This document shows positions 1-7,375 of a stretch of 21,998 bases of DNA, piece by piece (positions within the stretch are counted from its first letter, which is position 1; every line of letters starts with the position of its first letter). Source of the stretch: Clostridium sp. UBA4108 (GTDB lineage Bacteria; Bacillota; Clostridia; Clostridiales; Clostridiaceae); the NCBI GenBank assembly GCA_002381695.1, contig DFXM01000033.1:1-21998 (forward strand), written 5' to 3'. The notes under the pieces are model-generated. The model saw nothing but the letters and a program-made list of their open reading frames with translations. It was not told the DNA's origin and ran no database searches. A program made the translations under genes and the position numbers.

Positions 1-58
1 CAACCGTAGGTTGCAATTCACTAAATAAGTTACTTCACACTTTATTTATAATAGGTAT
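1..58. repeat. End of a dispersed palindromic intergenic repeat
   Basis: The window opens inside a repeat. It begins with a short palindrome (CAACC-GTA-GGTTG, 1-13). The segment that follows (13-50) closely matches 16741-16778, including the shared string CTAAATAAGTTACT. Positions 1-22 also match 16614-16635 with only two differences. Both copies lie just upstream of a gene start. The element probably continues to the left of the window. It has no coding potential. Confidence 0.7.
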
Positions 59-107
59 CGCTTTTGATTTTAGTGAAACACTACTTAATATTAAGGAGGC
101 GGTACCT

Positions 108-545
108 GTGAAAAGAAACATATACATTTTTATTTTAATCTTGGCTATTTCTCTTTCGCCTATGGTGTGTTTAGGAAAAGAGAATATCTTAGAGATTAAC
201 ACCCAATATGTAAATTATGAAATTCCTGAACCTAAGGCTCATTCTATTGAAGAGACTTACCAAGATATTATAATGACGCTACTAGCTCCACATATAATTA
301 GGGAAGTAGAAAAATATTATGGAAAGGATGCAGAGATAGATTTATTCTCTATAAAAGTTTTAGAAGCTAAAAGGACTGTTGAGCATAGAGGATTTAAATT
401 TAAGCTTAAGATACAAGTAGATCCATTTATTGGACCTCATAATACTATAGGAGTAGATAATTTAACCTTTATAATTCAGCCATCGGGAGTGAAATTGGAA
501 AAGTTTGAGCATATTAAGAGTTTAATCGAGATTCCGAAAATATAA
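108..545 (+). CDS. Small secreted protein, DUF3888-like
   Basis: A 145-residue protein of unknown function. It starts at a GTG because a strong AGGAGG (94-99) sits eight bases upstream. Residues 1-23 form a signal peptide (basic MKR start, hydrophobic run, then a small-residue region around CLGK), so the mature protein should be secreted or envelope-located. The mature part contains a helical segment with LLAPHI and KYYGKD (about 57-73), followed by strands with VDPFIGPHNTIGVDNLTF (about 106-123). From memory this pattern resembles the DUF3888 family of small secreted Firmicutes proteins. The gene stands alone: it has a palindromic repeat upstream, and its transcript should end at the hairpin at 557-591. 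No catalytic motif is visible. Confidence 0.88.
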   Translation: MKRNIYIFILILAISLSPMVCLGKENILEINTQYVNYEIPEPKAHSIEETYQDIIMTLLAPHIIREVEKYYGKDAEIDLFSIKVLEAKRTVEHRGFKFKLKIQVDPFIGPHNTIGVDNLTFIIQPSGVKLEKFEHIKSLIEIPKI

Positions 546-556
546 TATTTATAGAT

Positions 557-591
557 AAAATTGGAAGCACCCCTGGGGTGATTCCAATTTT
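557..591. terminator. Bidirectional terminator between convergent genes
   Basis: A long stem pairs 557-572 with 576-591 with one mismatch, and its tip is the core ACCCCTGGGGT. T-runs lie on the right (+ strand) and, read from the other strand, on the left. It separates the convergent genes ending at 545 and 594. The reverse complement of 561-598 matches 7364-7401 at about 33 of 38 positions, so it is also a dispersed repeat. Confidence 0.85.
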
Positions 592-593
592 TG

Positions 594-1103
594 TTATTCG
601 TTATTTATGGTTACAGGGAAGGTTTCGTTGGAGGTAATGTTGTCGGAATTAGTATGAATTATATTGATAGTTAAGGAATAATCTCCAGATGATAAGTCTG
701 CAGCTATATAATTTTGGAATGAAGAGCCCATATATACTTTATTGTTTTTAACTAAATCAAAGGGTGTAGCGTTGGTAGCATCATGAATAACCGAGAATAA
801 TGGTGTTTGGCTGCCATCTTTGGTGTTAACTAAAATCATGGATAAAGACAATTTATTTACACTTCTTAAATCTCTGCCAAGATATTGTAAAAATTCACTA
901 TAGAATACAAGGTCTTTATTATTTTTTATAATTAAGCCGTTATTTAGTTTCCAATTAGCATTTTCACCGTTAAGAGAGTATAAGGTAATGGTTTCACTTA
1001 ATTTTGGAGTGGGATTTTTATTAAGAAAAAATATATAGCTAAAAGCAGAGACATTGAGTATAAGAAGTAATACTATAGCACATATAACTAAAAACCTTTT
1101 CAT
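594..1103 (-). CDS. Membrane-anchored hypothetical protein
   Basis: A 169-residue protein I do not recognise. The start is supported by an AAAGAGGTG ribosome site seven bases upstream on the minus strand. Residues 1-28 form a single hydrophobic N-terminal segment (KRFLVICAIVLLLILNVSAF), either an uncleaved anchor or a signal peptide. The remainder is predicted to be extracellular and looks beta-rich, with alternating polar and hydrophobic residues and many Asn and Ser, but no cysteines or catalytic motifs. It is convergent with the DUF3888-like gene and divergent from the PRPP synthetase. Its stop codon lies inside the dispersed hairpin repeat at 561-598. A small surface beta-sandwich protein is a guess from composition only. 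Confidence 0.8.
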   Translation of the reverse strand: MKRFLVICAIVLLLILNVSAFSYIFFLNKNPTPKLSETITLYSLNGENANWKLNNGLIIKNNKDLVFYSEFLQYLGRDLRSVNKLSLSMILVNTKDGSQTPLFSVIHDATNATPFDLVKNNKVYMGSSFQNYIAADLSSGDYSLTINIIHTNSDNITSNETFPVTINNE

Positions 1104-1266
1104 AGAAATGCACCTCTTTACATTTATTCTAACATATTATAATAAATATTTCTAAAATTATAATAATATGTCAGGTAAAATATAATTTATTGCAAAATAA
1201 TGATAAATAATGTATCACAGAAAAGATTAATTTAATAACAAACTAATAAATTCGAATTCTTTATGT

Positions 1267-1272
1267 TATAAT
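1267..1272 (+). promoter_or_regulatory. Possible -10 element for prs
   Basis: A TATAAT hexamer lies 56 bases before the prs start codon. I see no convincing -35 at standard spacing, so only the -10 is proposed. The region between 1104 and 1327 must hold divergent promoters for the minus-strand gene and prs. It is otherwise AT-rich and unremarkable. Confidence 0.35.
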
Positions 1273-1327
1273 TTATAGTGGATTTTATTATGTGAAATGA
1301 AGTATAAAGGAAAAAGGAGAATCTATC

Positions 1328-2482
1328 ATGGACACGAATTATGTAAAATTAAAAACCTATGGCAAGCTTGGAATTATATCTTTAGAAAGTTGTAAGGATT
1401 TAGGTGGAAAAATAGACAATGAAATTAAGAGATTAAGAAGCATAGAATTGGGCTCAAATCCTTATGAAGACGGCAATATTCCTAATACATACTTAATTCC
1501 AGTACAGGAGTTAAGATTTTCTAATGGTGAAGGAAAAGTTGTACTAGAAGAAACAGTTAGAGGAAAGGATATATACATATTAGGTGATGTAGGTAACTAT
1601 AGTTGTACCTATAACATGTTTGGCTTTGAAAATCATAAAGGACCAGATGAGCACTTTCAAGACATTAAAAGAGTAGTGTCTGCAATTGGAGGAAAGGCTA
1701 GAAGAGTTACAGTGGTAATGCCACTACTATATGCTAGTAGACAGCATAGAAGAAAAGGTAGAGAGTCTTTAGACTGTTCACTTGCACTTCAAGAGCTAGA
1801 AAGTTTAGGAGTACAAGAGATTTTAACCTTTGATGTACATGATCCTAATGTGCAAAATGCAATTCCGCTAATTTCTTTTGAAAATATATATCCTACCTAT
1901 GAAATTGTAAAGACGTTTTTAACTAAGGAGAAGGGTTTAAACATAGATAAGAGCAATATGCTAGTTATAAGCCCAGACACTGGGGCCATGGATAGAGCTA
2001 TTTATTATTCCAACGTATTAGGCCTTGACATAGGACTTTTCTACAAAAGACGTGACCATTCAAGAGTTGTGGGAGGAAAGAATCCTATAGTTCAGCATGA
2101 ATACATAGGAAGAGATGTAGCAGGTCAAGATGTATTAATCGTAGACGATATGATTGCCTCAGGACAATCTATATTTGATATTGCTAAAGAGCTTAAAAAA
2201 CGTAAAGCTAAAAAAATCTATGTAGCTACTACTTTTGCATTATTTACTGAGGGTGTAGAAGAATTCAATAGATTTTATGAGATGGGCTTTATTGATAAAA
2301 TATACTCTACAAACCTTACATACATACCACAAAAGATCAAGGAATGTGAGTGGTTCTGCGAGGTTGATATGTCAGAATTTATGGCAAAAATCATAGATTT
2401 CTTAAATAGAGATAAGTCAATAGTACCATTACTTGATGCTACAGAGAGTATTAAAAAACTTATGAAGCAAGCTAATATATAA
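1328..2482 (+). CDS. prs: Ribose-phosphate pyrophosphokinase, long clostridial form
   Basis: Makes phosphoribosyl pyrophosphate (PRPP) from ribose 5-phosphate and ATP in the cytoplasm, for purine, pyrimidine, NAD, histidine and tryptophan synthesis. At 384 residues it is about 65 longer than the usual 315-320. Visible landmarks are RFSNGE (63-68, usually RFSDGE), the ATP-region motif RQHRRK (138-143, usually RQDRK), DVHDP (169-173, usually DLHAP), the catalytic flexible-loop KRR (240-242) and the PRPP-binding loop VDDMIASGQS (272-281). The extra length is spread over the N-terminal part and the C-terminal third. An AAGGAG precedes the ATG by about eight bases. The stop codon overlaps the first bases of an inverted-repeat element. 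Because several signature residues are substituted, a specialised paralogue of a standard PRPP synthetase elsewhere in the genome is possible. Confidence 0.92.
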   Translation: MDTNYVKLKTYGKLGIISLESCKDLGGKIDNEIKRLRSIELGSNPYEDGNIPNTYLIPVQELRFSNGEGKVVLEETVRGKDIYILGDVGNYSCTYNMFGFENHKGPDEHFQDIKRVVSAIGGKARRVTVVMPLLYASRQHRRKGRESLDCSLALQELESLGVQEILTFDVHDPNVQNAIPLISFENIYPTYEIVKTFLTKEKGLNIDKSNMLVISPDTGAMDRAIYYSNVLGLDIGLFYKRRDHSRVVGGKNPIVQHEYIGRDVAGQDVLIVDDMIASGQSIFDIAKELKKRKAKKIYVATTFALFTEGVEEFNRFYEMGFIDKIYSTNLTYIPQKIKECEWFCEVDMSEFMAKIIDFLNRDKSIVPLLDATESIKKLMKQANI

Positions 2483-2709
2483 GTTTCAATTAAGTTGCTA
2501 CATTATACAAATAGACTATATTATAAAAGAGAGTTAATTAGAACTTTATATTATTACTGTTCAACCCTTTCGAGACATTGATTTACTAAGGCCCTATTCA
2601 AGTAAATCTAATGTTCCTGCAAATGGTATTCACAGCAATAATATAAAGTTCAACTTAAATAAATTATAAGAGTGTCTATTTGCATTATATAGTTTCATTA
2701 TTGGAACTT
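2481..2709. mobile_element. MITE-like inverted-repeat element abutting prs
   Basis: About 229 bp with imperfect terminal inverted repeats roughly 75 bp long. The left arm (2481-2561) and the reverse complement of the right arm (2632-2709) share AAGTTxCAAT at the outer end, CAAATAGAC at 2508-2516, and GAACTTTATATTATT at the inner end. The outer 36 bases match at 27 positions. The centre (about 2562-2630) is non-coding. Related fragments lie at 11465-11522 and 12274-12350. It has no transposase, so if mobile it would depend on an enzyme supplied elsewhere. The left end overlaps the prs stop codon. Confidence 0.65.
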
Positions 2710-2762
2710 ATATATTTAGATAAAATAAAAGACGTTGATATAATATGTATATCAATAGAACT

Positions 2763-2800
2763 AAGAGGATGATTCAAACATAAATTTGAATCATCCTCTT
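2763..2800 (+). terminator. Strong hairpin terminator
   Basis: A perfect 16-bp stem (2763-2778 with 2785-2800) with the six-base loop CATAAA, ending in CTCTTTT. It lies downstream of prs and the inverted-repeat element and upstream of the blaI promoter, so it isolates the blaI operon from upstream transcription. A smaller perfect hairpin (TTGATATA / TATATCAA) lies just upstream, around 2735-2755. Confidence 0.85.
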
Positions 2801-2862
2801 TTGCTTTAAATCAAAGGCCCGTAGAATATCTTACATATATTATAAAATGAGGAATAATTATG

Positions 2863-2918
2863 TTGACAAATTCCTCTACAAGGCGTAGTATAAAGATATA
2901 CTACAACATGTAGAGGAA
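2863..2918 (+). promoter_or_regulatory. Promoter and palindromic operator of the blaI operon
   Basis: TTGACA (2863-2868) and TAGTAT (2886-2891) are separated by exactly 17 bases. The promoter lies within a 48-bp near-symmetric palindrome (2871-2918). The outer arms are TTCCTCTACA and TGTAGAGGAA, and the inner arms TAGTATA (2886-2892) and TATACTA (2897-2903) flank AAGA. The palindrome can also be read as two 13-bp sites, CTACAAGGCGTAG (2877-2889) and CTACAACATGTAG (2901-2913). The known BlaI/MecI operators have TACA/TGTA half-sites. Site one overlaps the -10 and site two lies just before the ribosome site, so autorepression is the likely mode. Confidence 0.8.
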
Positions 2919-2928
2919 GGTGGTAAAA

Positions 2929-3306
2929 ATGGCAATTAAAGAAGGGAAAATTTCAGAGGCTGAAATGGAGATTATGAAAATAGTATGGAATAGTAAAGGA
3001 GAAATTACAACCAATGATATGTTAAAACTGCTGCCAGAGGATAATTCATGGAAATTAACTACAGTATTGACTCTTGCCAGTAGATTGGTGGATAAAGGAG
3101 TATTGAAAGCTGAGAAGAGAGGAAAGACTAATTATTACACTCAAGCTATGTCAGAAGAGGAGTATAAGCAGGTTCATTCAAAGGCATTTTTAGAAGAAAT
3201 GCATAGGGGCTCTATAAAGAATTTTATAGCTACCCTATATAACGGAAAAGAAATTAGTAAAAATGACCTTCAAGAACTAAAGAAATGGTTTTTAGAGGAG
3301 ATTTAA
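2929..3306 (+). CDS. BlaI/MecI-family winged-helix repressor
   Basis: A 125-residue transcriptional repressor. I chose the ATG at 2929 over the in-frame GTG at 2920 because the latter lies inside the Shine-Dalgarno stretch AGGAAGGTGG. Residues 8-72 form the winged helix typical of the Penicillinase_R family (ISEAEMEIMKIVW, then LTTVLTLASRLVDKGVLKAEKRG). The C-terminal helices dimerise in known relatives. Asn98-Phe99 in SIKNFIATLYN sits where S. aureus BlaI is cleaved (Asn101-Phe102), so proteolytic inactivation is plausible. It is followed after four bases by the M56 peptidase gene. No beta-lactamase or PBP2a-like gene is nearby, so its target may be its own promoter plus unlinked genes. Confidence 0.93.
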   Translation: MAIKEGKISEAEMEIMKIVWNSKGEITTNDMLKLLPEDNSWKLTTVLTLASRLVDKGVLKAEKRGKTNYYTQAMSEEEYKQVHSKAFLEEMHRGSIKNFIATLYNGKEISKNDLQELKKWFLEEI

Positions 3307-3310
3307 AAAA

Positions 3311-5623
3311 ATGTTACAGGAATTATTTTTTAAAATTTTAATTTTATCCTTATCAGGAACCATAATTTTTTCCATTATAACAATTTTAAGACCCGTGACT
3401 GATAAGTTATTTTCACCGACTTGGAGATATTATCTTCTAATAATAACCATAACAACCTTTATCATTCCCTATGGATTAGTAATGCCAGAGCTGCAGAATC
3501 CATTAACTGATATAGTAAAATCTATGGAGGTTAGAGAGGTAAAAAATCAGGGAATAAAAAATCAGATTAATGCAGAGAGTAATTTAAACAGAGAGTATAG
3601 TTCTAAACCTGAGGAAAAGACACAGGAATCTCAAGCAGTGGAAAACTTAACTAAAGAAATACTAAATGAAAATAATCAGGGACAGTTAGTAAATATAAAA
3701 GAAATATTAGGAACTATATGGATTTTAGGCAGTATAGGTTTTCTTGCCAATGGATTTATAAGAGTCTTTAGCTTTAATAGAAATTTAAAAAATCTAAGCA
3801 AAGATATTGAAAGAGAAGATATAAAAATAATATTTCACAAGTGTTGTGAAGAATTAAAAGTTAAAAAGAGAATTGATATAAAGATTTGTCATAGTATAGG
3901 AACACCTATGGTCATGGGCATAATTAATCCTGTGATAATCCTTCCTAGGGAGGACTTAAATTTAGATCTGTTAAGAATGGTGTTTAATCATGAATTAATG
4001 CATTATAAACAGAGAGATTTATGGATTAAGAGTATTGCCTTCATCACCAGGAGTATTCATTGGTTTAATCCAGTAGCATATATGGTAAATAGAGAATTAA
4101 ATAAGGCTTGCGAGTTAAATTGTGATTGGAAGATTATCAAAGATATGGACAATCAGGAAAAGAATTATTATGGACTTGCTATTCTAGATACAATTAATCA
4201 TTCGTTAGACAATAGAGGTATATTATCAACTGCTATGGCTGATAGTAGTAAAAATGAGTTAAAAAGGAGATTAACTATGATAAAAATGAAAAAATCCCCT
4301 AAGAGGTTAATAACAGTATTATCTATAATAACAGCAGTGATAGTAACTTTAACATCCACATCTGTGGCTAATGTATTTGGTAAAAATGTTAGAGATAATA
4401 AAAGTGTTGCAGTTATAGTTAAGGGAAATGAACTTTTAAGCGTGGACTTAATAAGTAATAATATGAATGTAATAGATAAAGGAAATATATTAAAAACACC
4501 TATTATTTCACCAAAGGGAGAATATGTGGCATATACCAAGGACGGAACTCTTTATATAGGAAATATTTCATCAAATAAACAGTATGAAGCTATAAAGGGT
4601 ACTAGCAATGTAACAAGCTATGGATGGCAAGATGATGGAGTACTAGTGTATTCTACAGAAGAAGGTGGGCTTAAGGCTTATGAGCTAAATAATAAAAAAT
4701 ATTCCTCCTATATAAAAAGTGAAAATAGATATGAGGGCATTACAGGTGATGGAAATGGAAATATATATGCGGAAGAATATAGATATTATACAAAGGATGG
4801 ACAGCAATATATAGAAAATAAAGGAGTTATAAGCTTTAATGCAAACACTTTAGAAAATAAACTAATAATCCCTTCTATGCCTATGAATGAAGAGGCCGCA
4901 GATATGGGATTGAGACCTAAAATTGCCGGTATATCTAAGGATGGAAATTATCTTTATATATGGCGTAAAACTGTAGCGGGGTCTTTAAATGCAGATGGTG
5001 TTCCCTTTGGGACCTATGATGTGAAAAATGGCAAATTTATACCCTGTAAGGATGAAAATATATTTGCTTTAGCTTATAATGATAATTTAGCTATAAATCC
5101 TTTAGATGGAAAGTTACCTGTGATAAATAATGGCGGAGTGAGAAATATGAATATCAATAAAACTTTAGGAATGGTTGACGTGACAAGCTGTAGCTTTACT
5201 AATATATTACCAGAGAGTATGATAGCTACGGATGGACTCTATGGACTTACAGCTAAGGGAATGGTAACTATGACTCCTTCTTTTTCATTAGATGGGAAAA
5301 TAGTGGCATTCTCAGGAGCTAAGGCCACAGAAAATGTAGAGGATTGGAATAGTGAAGCTCATAATATATATAGTGTAAATCCTGACACAAAGAAGGTGGA
5401 GAAATTGACTAAGGCTAATACCTTTGATTTTGCACCAGTGTATATTTCAACCTATGGGGATTTAGCATTTCTTAGGAAAACTGCAGAAAATAAGGCATCA
5501 CTATGGAAACTTCAAGGGAGCACAGAGAAATTAGTGGTAGATGGGATAAATTTAGATGAAGATGCAGCTTATTATGGGCATTATAACATGGAAAATATTT
5601 TAGATATTTATATAGGAGAATAA
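3311..5623 (+). CDS. BlaR1-like M56 membrane metalloprotease with propeller-like sensor
   Basis: A 770-residue membrane sensor-protease, partner of the upstream repressor. GAGGAG lies about nine bases before its ATG. N-terminal hydrophobic segments lie near residues 8-26, 38-57 and 132-150. The zinc protease domain holds HELMH (227-231), with a downstream Glu in ACELNCDW (266-273). A last membrane segment spans about 333-352. KRR at 318-320 sits near the autocleavage region known in BlaR1. The exported part (about 360-770) lacks the transpeptidase SxxK/SxN/KTG motifs. Instead it has repeated blade-like segments (SPKGEYVAYTKDGTLYIGNI at 394-413, GNYLYIW, SFSLDGKIVAFSG) like TolB or WD40-type propellers. 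By family analogy, ligand binding would activate cleavage of the repressor. The ligand is unknown. Confidence 0.92.
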   Translation: MLQELFFKILILSLSGTIIFSIITILRPVTDKLFSPTWRYYLLIITITTFIIPYGLVMPELQNPLTDIVKSMEVREVKNQGIKNQINAESNLNREYSSKPEEKTQESQAVENLTKEILNENNQGQLVNIKEILGTIWILGSIGFLANGFIRVFSFNRNLKNLSKDIEREDIKIIFHKCCEELKVKKRIDIKICHSIGTPMVMGIINPVIILPREDLNLDLLRMVFNHELMHYKQRDLWIKSIAFITRSIHWFNPVAYMVNRELNKACELNCDWKIIKDMDNQEKNYYGLAILDTINHSLDNRGILSTAMADSSKNELKRRLTMIKMKKSPKRLITVLSIITAVIVTLTSTSVANVFGKNVRDNKSVAVIVKGNELLSVDLISNNMNVIDKGNILKTPIISPKGEYVAYTKDGTLYIGNISSNKQYEAIKGTSNVTSYGWQDDGVLVYSTEEGGLKAYELNNKKYSSYIKSENRYEGITGDGNGNIYAEEYRYYTKDGQQYIENKGVISFNANTLENKLIIPSMPMNEEAADMGLRPKIAGISKDGNYLYIWRKTVAGSLNADGVPFGTYDVKNGKFIPCKDENIFALAYNDNLAINPLDGKLPVINNGGVRNMNINKTLGMVDVTSCSFTNILPESMIATDGLYGLTAKGMVTMTPSFSLDGKIVAFSGAKATENVEDWNSEAHNIYSVNPDTKKVEKLTKANTFDFAPVYISTYGDLAFLRKTAENKASLWKLQGSTEKLVVDGINLDEDAAYYGHYNMENILDIYIGE

Positions 5624-5631
5624 ATTTATTT

Positions 5632-5667
5632 AAAAATAACTGACAGTATTAGGTCAGTTATTTTTTT
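5632..5667 (+). terminator. Terminator of the blaI operon
   Basis: A perfect 13-bp stem AAAAATAACTGAC / GTCAGTTATTTTT with an eight-base loop (5645-5652), running into seven T residues. It lies nine bases after the M56 gene stop and closes the two-gene operon. Confidence 0.92.
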
Positions 5668-5802
5668 ATGAAAAAAGTAGCAATAATGCAAAACAGAAGC
5701 TGTTTAGTGGTGATAGATTTTATTATAAATTTATATTAAAAAGCAGAGCCACTTTAATTGTAAATCTTAACATTATTAAAATTTATTATTTTTGATATAC
5801 TT

Positions 5803-5830
5803 TTGAAACAAAAATATATTAAACTATAAA
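5803..5830 (+). promoter_or_regulatory. Promoter of the metallophosphoesterase gene
   Basis: TTGAAA (5803-5808) and TATAAA (5825-5830) are separated by 16 bases, 25 bases before the start codon. The preceding 5668-5800 segment holds only a short hairpin (AAACAG-AAG-CTGTTT near 5690) and no gene. Confidence 0.55.
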
Positions 5831-5855
5831 TAGAAACAAGAGGGGAGAACAATTA

Positions 5856-6713
5856 ATGTTTAGATTTATAAAGAGAATATTTAGAGGAATACTCATTGGT
5901 GTAGTAATTCTCTTAGTTGTGGTAATATTTTTAGGTATATATTCACTTAAAATAGAGCCATCACTGCTAATAAGTAAAGATTATGAATTAAATTCAAACC
6001 AGGTAGAGGGAACAGAAACTGTTAAGGTTGTACAATTTAGTGATGTACATTTAGGTGAATTTTATTCTTTAGAACAACTTGAAAAGGTGGTAGAGAAAAT
6101 TAATGCCAAGAATCCAGATATAATTGTGTTTACAGGAGATTTAATTGATAATGCAAGCCAATATGATGAAATACATAAAGTATCAGAAGTGTTGTCAAAA
6201 TTAGAAGGTAAACTAGGGAAATATGCTGTCTATGGAAACCATGATTATGGAGGAGGAGCAGAAAGATTTTATGAAAATATAATGGAAGAATCGGGGTTTA
6301 AGGTATTAGTAAATGAAAGTGAAACCTTAAATTTAAATAATAACAAAAAATTTAATATCTCTGGAGTTGATGATGTTTTATTAGGAGGGCCACAGGTAGA
6401 AGCTACTATGAAGAATGTAGGAGAAGACAGCTATAATTTAATGCTTATGCATGAACCCGATTATATAGATAATTTTAAAGAGTATCCTTTAGATTTGGTG
6501 CTATCAGGACATAGTCATGGAGGACAAGTGTACATACCCTTTTATGGTACTTTAATAGACACAACATATGCAGAAAAATACAGTAGAGGATTCTATGATA
6601 TAGATAATGAGCGAGGGAGTAAGCTGTACGTAAATACAGGGATAGGAAATACAAAGCTTCCAGTAAGGTTTGGAAATATCCCTAATATATCTGTGTTTGA
6701 AATAGCTTTTTAA
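5856..6713 (+). CDS. Membrane-anchored metallophosphoesterase (YkuE/YaeI type)
   Basis: A 285-residue calcineurin-like phosphoesterase. An uncleaved N-terminal anchor spans about residues 9-30, preceded by basic residues, so the catalytic domain should face outward. All metal-binding blocks are present in order: DVH (63-65), GD (94-95), GNHD (127-130), His199 in MHEPD, and GHSHGG (218-223). This matches the bacterial subfamily of YkuE/YaeI-like enzymes, which hydrolyse phosphoester bonds; some family members act on UDP-2,3-diacylglucosamine or other envelope substrates. The substrate here cannot be read from the sequence. An AGGGGAG ribosome site precedes the ATG. It is transcribed alone. A dispersed repeat starts within a few bases of its stop. 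Confidence 0.93.
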   Translation: MFRFIKRIFRGILIGVVILLVVVIFLGIYSLKIEPSLLISKDYELNSNQVEGTETVKVVQFSDVHLGEFYSLEQLEKVVEKINAKNPDIIVFTGDLIDNASQYDEIHKVSEVLSKLEGKLGKYAVYGNHDYGGGAERFYENIMEESGFKVLVNESETLNLNNNKKFNISGVDDVLLGGPQVEATMKNVGEDSYNLMLMHEPDYIDNFKEYPLDLVLSGHSHGGQVYIPFYGTLIDTTYAEKYSRGFYDIDNERGSKLYVNTGIGNTKLPVRFGNIPNISVFEIAF

Positions 6714-6716
6714 ATG

Positions 6717-6759
6717 TTTTTGTTTTAATATATCATTGATAATGAACTACATATTATTA
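6717..6759 (+). repeat. Gene-end repeat, copy A
   Basis: Shares TGTTTTAATATA followed by TTGATAATGAACTACATATTAT with copies at 18989-19032 and 21959-21998. It begins about four bases after the metallophosphoesterase stop and is oriented like the upstream gene. It does not form a hairpin alone. Its GAACTxxATATTATTACT part also matches the inner arm of the inverted-repeat element at 2481-2709. Confidence 0.65.
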
Positions 6760-6812
6760 CTTAGGAGATTTCTATAAAGCATAATGCAAGTCAGTGGAAT
6801 TACCTAGATACA

Positions 6813-6840
6813 TTGACAATTATATAAAATATTGTATACT
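6813..6840 (+). promoter_or_regulatory. Promoter of the cysteine-rich gene, with dyad
   Basis: TTGACA (6813-6818) and TATACT (6835-6840) are separated by 16 bases. The -10 overlaps TGTATACTA (6833-6841), whose exact inverted copy TAGTATACA lies at 6889-6897, 21 bases before the ribosome site. The pair could be an operator dyad or a leader stem. The untranslated leader is about 75 bases. Confidence 0.65.
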
Positions 6841-6921
6841 AATACTAGTTGATAACAATTATTATTTAATAAATATCCGTGTATGCACTAGTATACATAA
6901 AATATTTTACGGGAGGATATT

Positions 6922-7359
6922 ATGGGAAATTCAAATGGGGAGTTAAATTTCAATGATTTAATAACTAACTTAGGCAGATGCTGTTTAACTAAGGGTGTTT
7001 GCGGAGAGTGTAGTAAAGAGAAGTGTTTAATTGGATATTCAAAGGAAAGTGTAACCAATTGTATAAAGAATAATGTGACTTATGTTATGAATGGCAGTGC
7101 CAACATTCCTATAAACGACACAAAATTATATGATGCAGAGGGATTAATTATTGCTATAGCTGATACACTTAAGCAGTGCAAAGGCTGTAAGGAAAATCAC
7201 TATGATAACTGCATAATAAACGTTTTAAGAAGTTGTTATGAGGTAGGTTTGTTTGGAGAAATCCAAGATTATAAAGGAAGCGCCTTAGTTTATCTAAATA
7301 TGATAAAGGATATAAATCCTGATTTAGCAGTTAAAGTTTTTGAGGCATATAGTCATTAA
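6922..7359 (+). CDS. Cysteine-rich cytoplasmic hypothetical protein
   Basis: A 145-residue protein with no signal peptide or membrane segment; I do not recognise the family. GGGAGG precedes the ATG by about seven bases. Two cysteine clusters stand out: CCLTKGVCGECSKEKC (20-35), and CKGC with a further Cys eight residues on (CKGCKENHYDNC, about 86-97), with another Cys in VLRSCYE. Spacing such as CxxC suggests metal binding, zinc or possibly iron-sulfur, but this is inference. The rest looks helical. It has its own promoter and is closed by an unusually strong hairpin at 7376-7430. It could be a small regulatory or structural zinc protein. Confidence 0.85.
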   Translation: MGNSNGELNFNDLITNLGRCCLTKGVCGECSKEKCLIGYSKESVTNCIKNNVTYVMNGSANIPINDTKLYDAEGLIIAIADTLKQCKGCKENHYDNCIINVLRSCYEVGLFGEIQDYKGSALVYLNMIKDINPDLAVKVFEAYSH

Positions 7360-7375
7360 TAGGAATAACAAAAAT

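Noticed and set aside
2920..2928. GTG start for the BlaI-like repressor
   Set aside because: It lies within the Shine-Dalgarno sequence. The ATG at 2929 has proper spacing and gives the family's usual start.
4198..4539. 113-codon hydrophobic-looking frame on the minus strand inside the M56 gene
   Set aside because: Antisense of the transmembrane and linker part of a clear gene. The hydrophobicity is an artefact of AT-rich codons.
3311..5623. Classical beta-lactam sensor BlaR1/MecR1
   Set aside because: The extracellular part lacks penicillin-binding motifs and no beta-lactamase or alternative PBP gene is linked.
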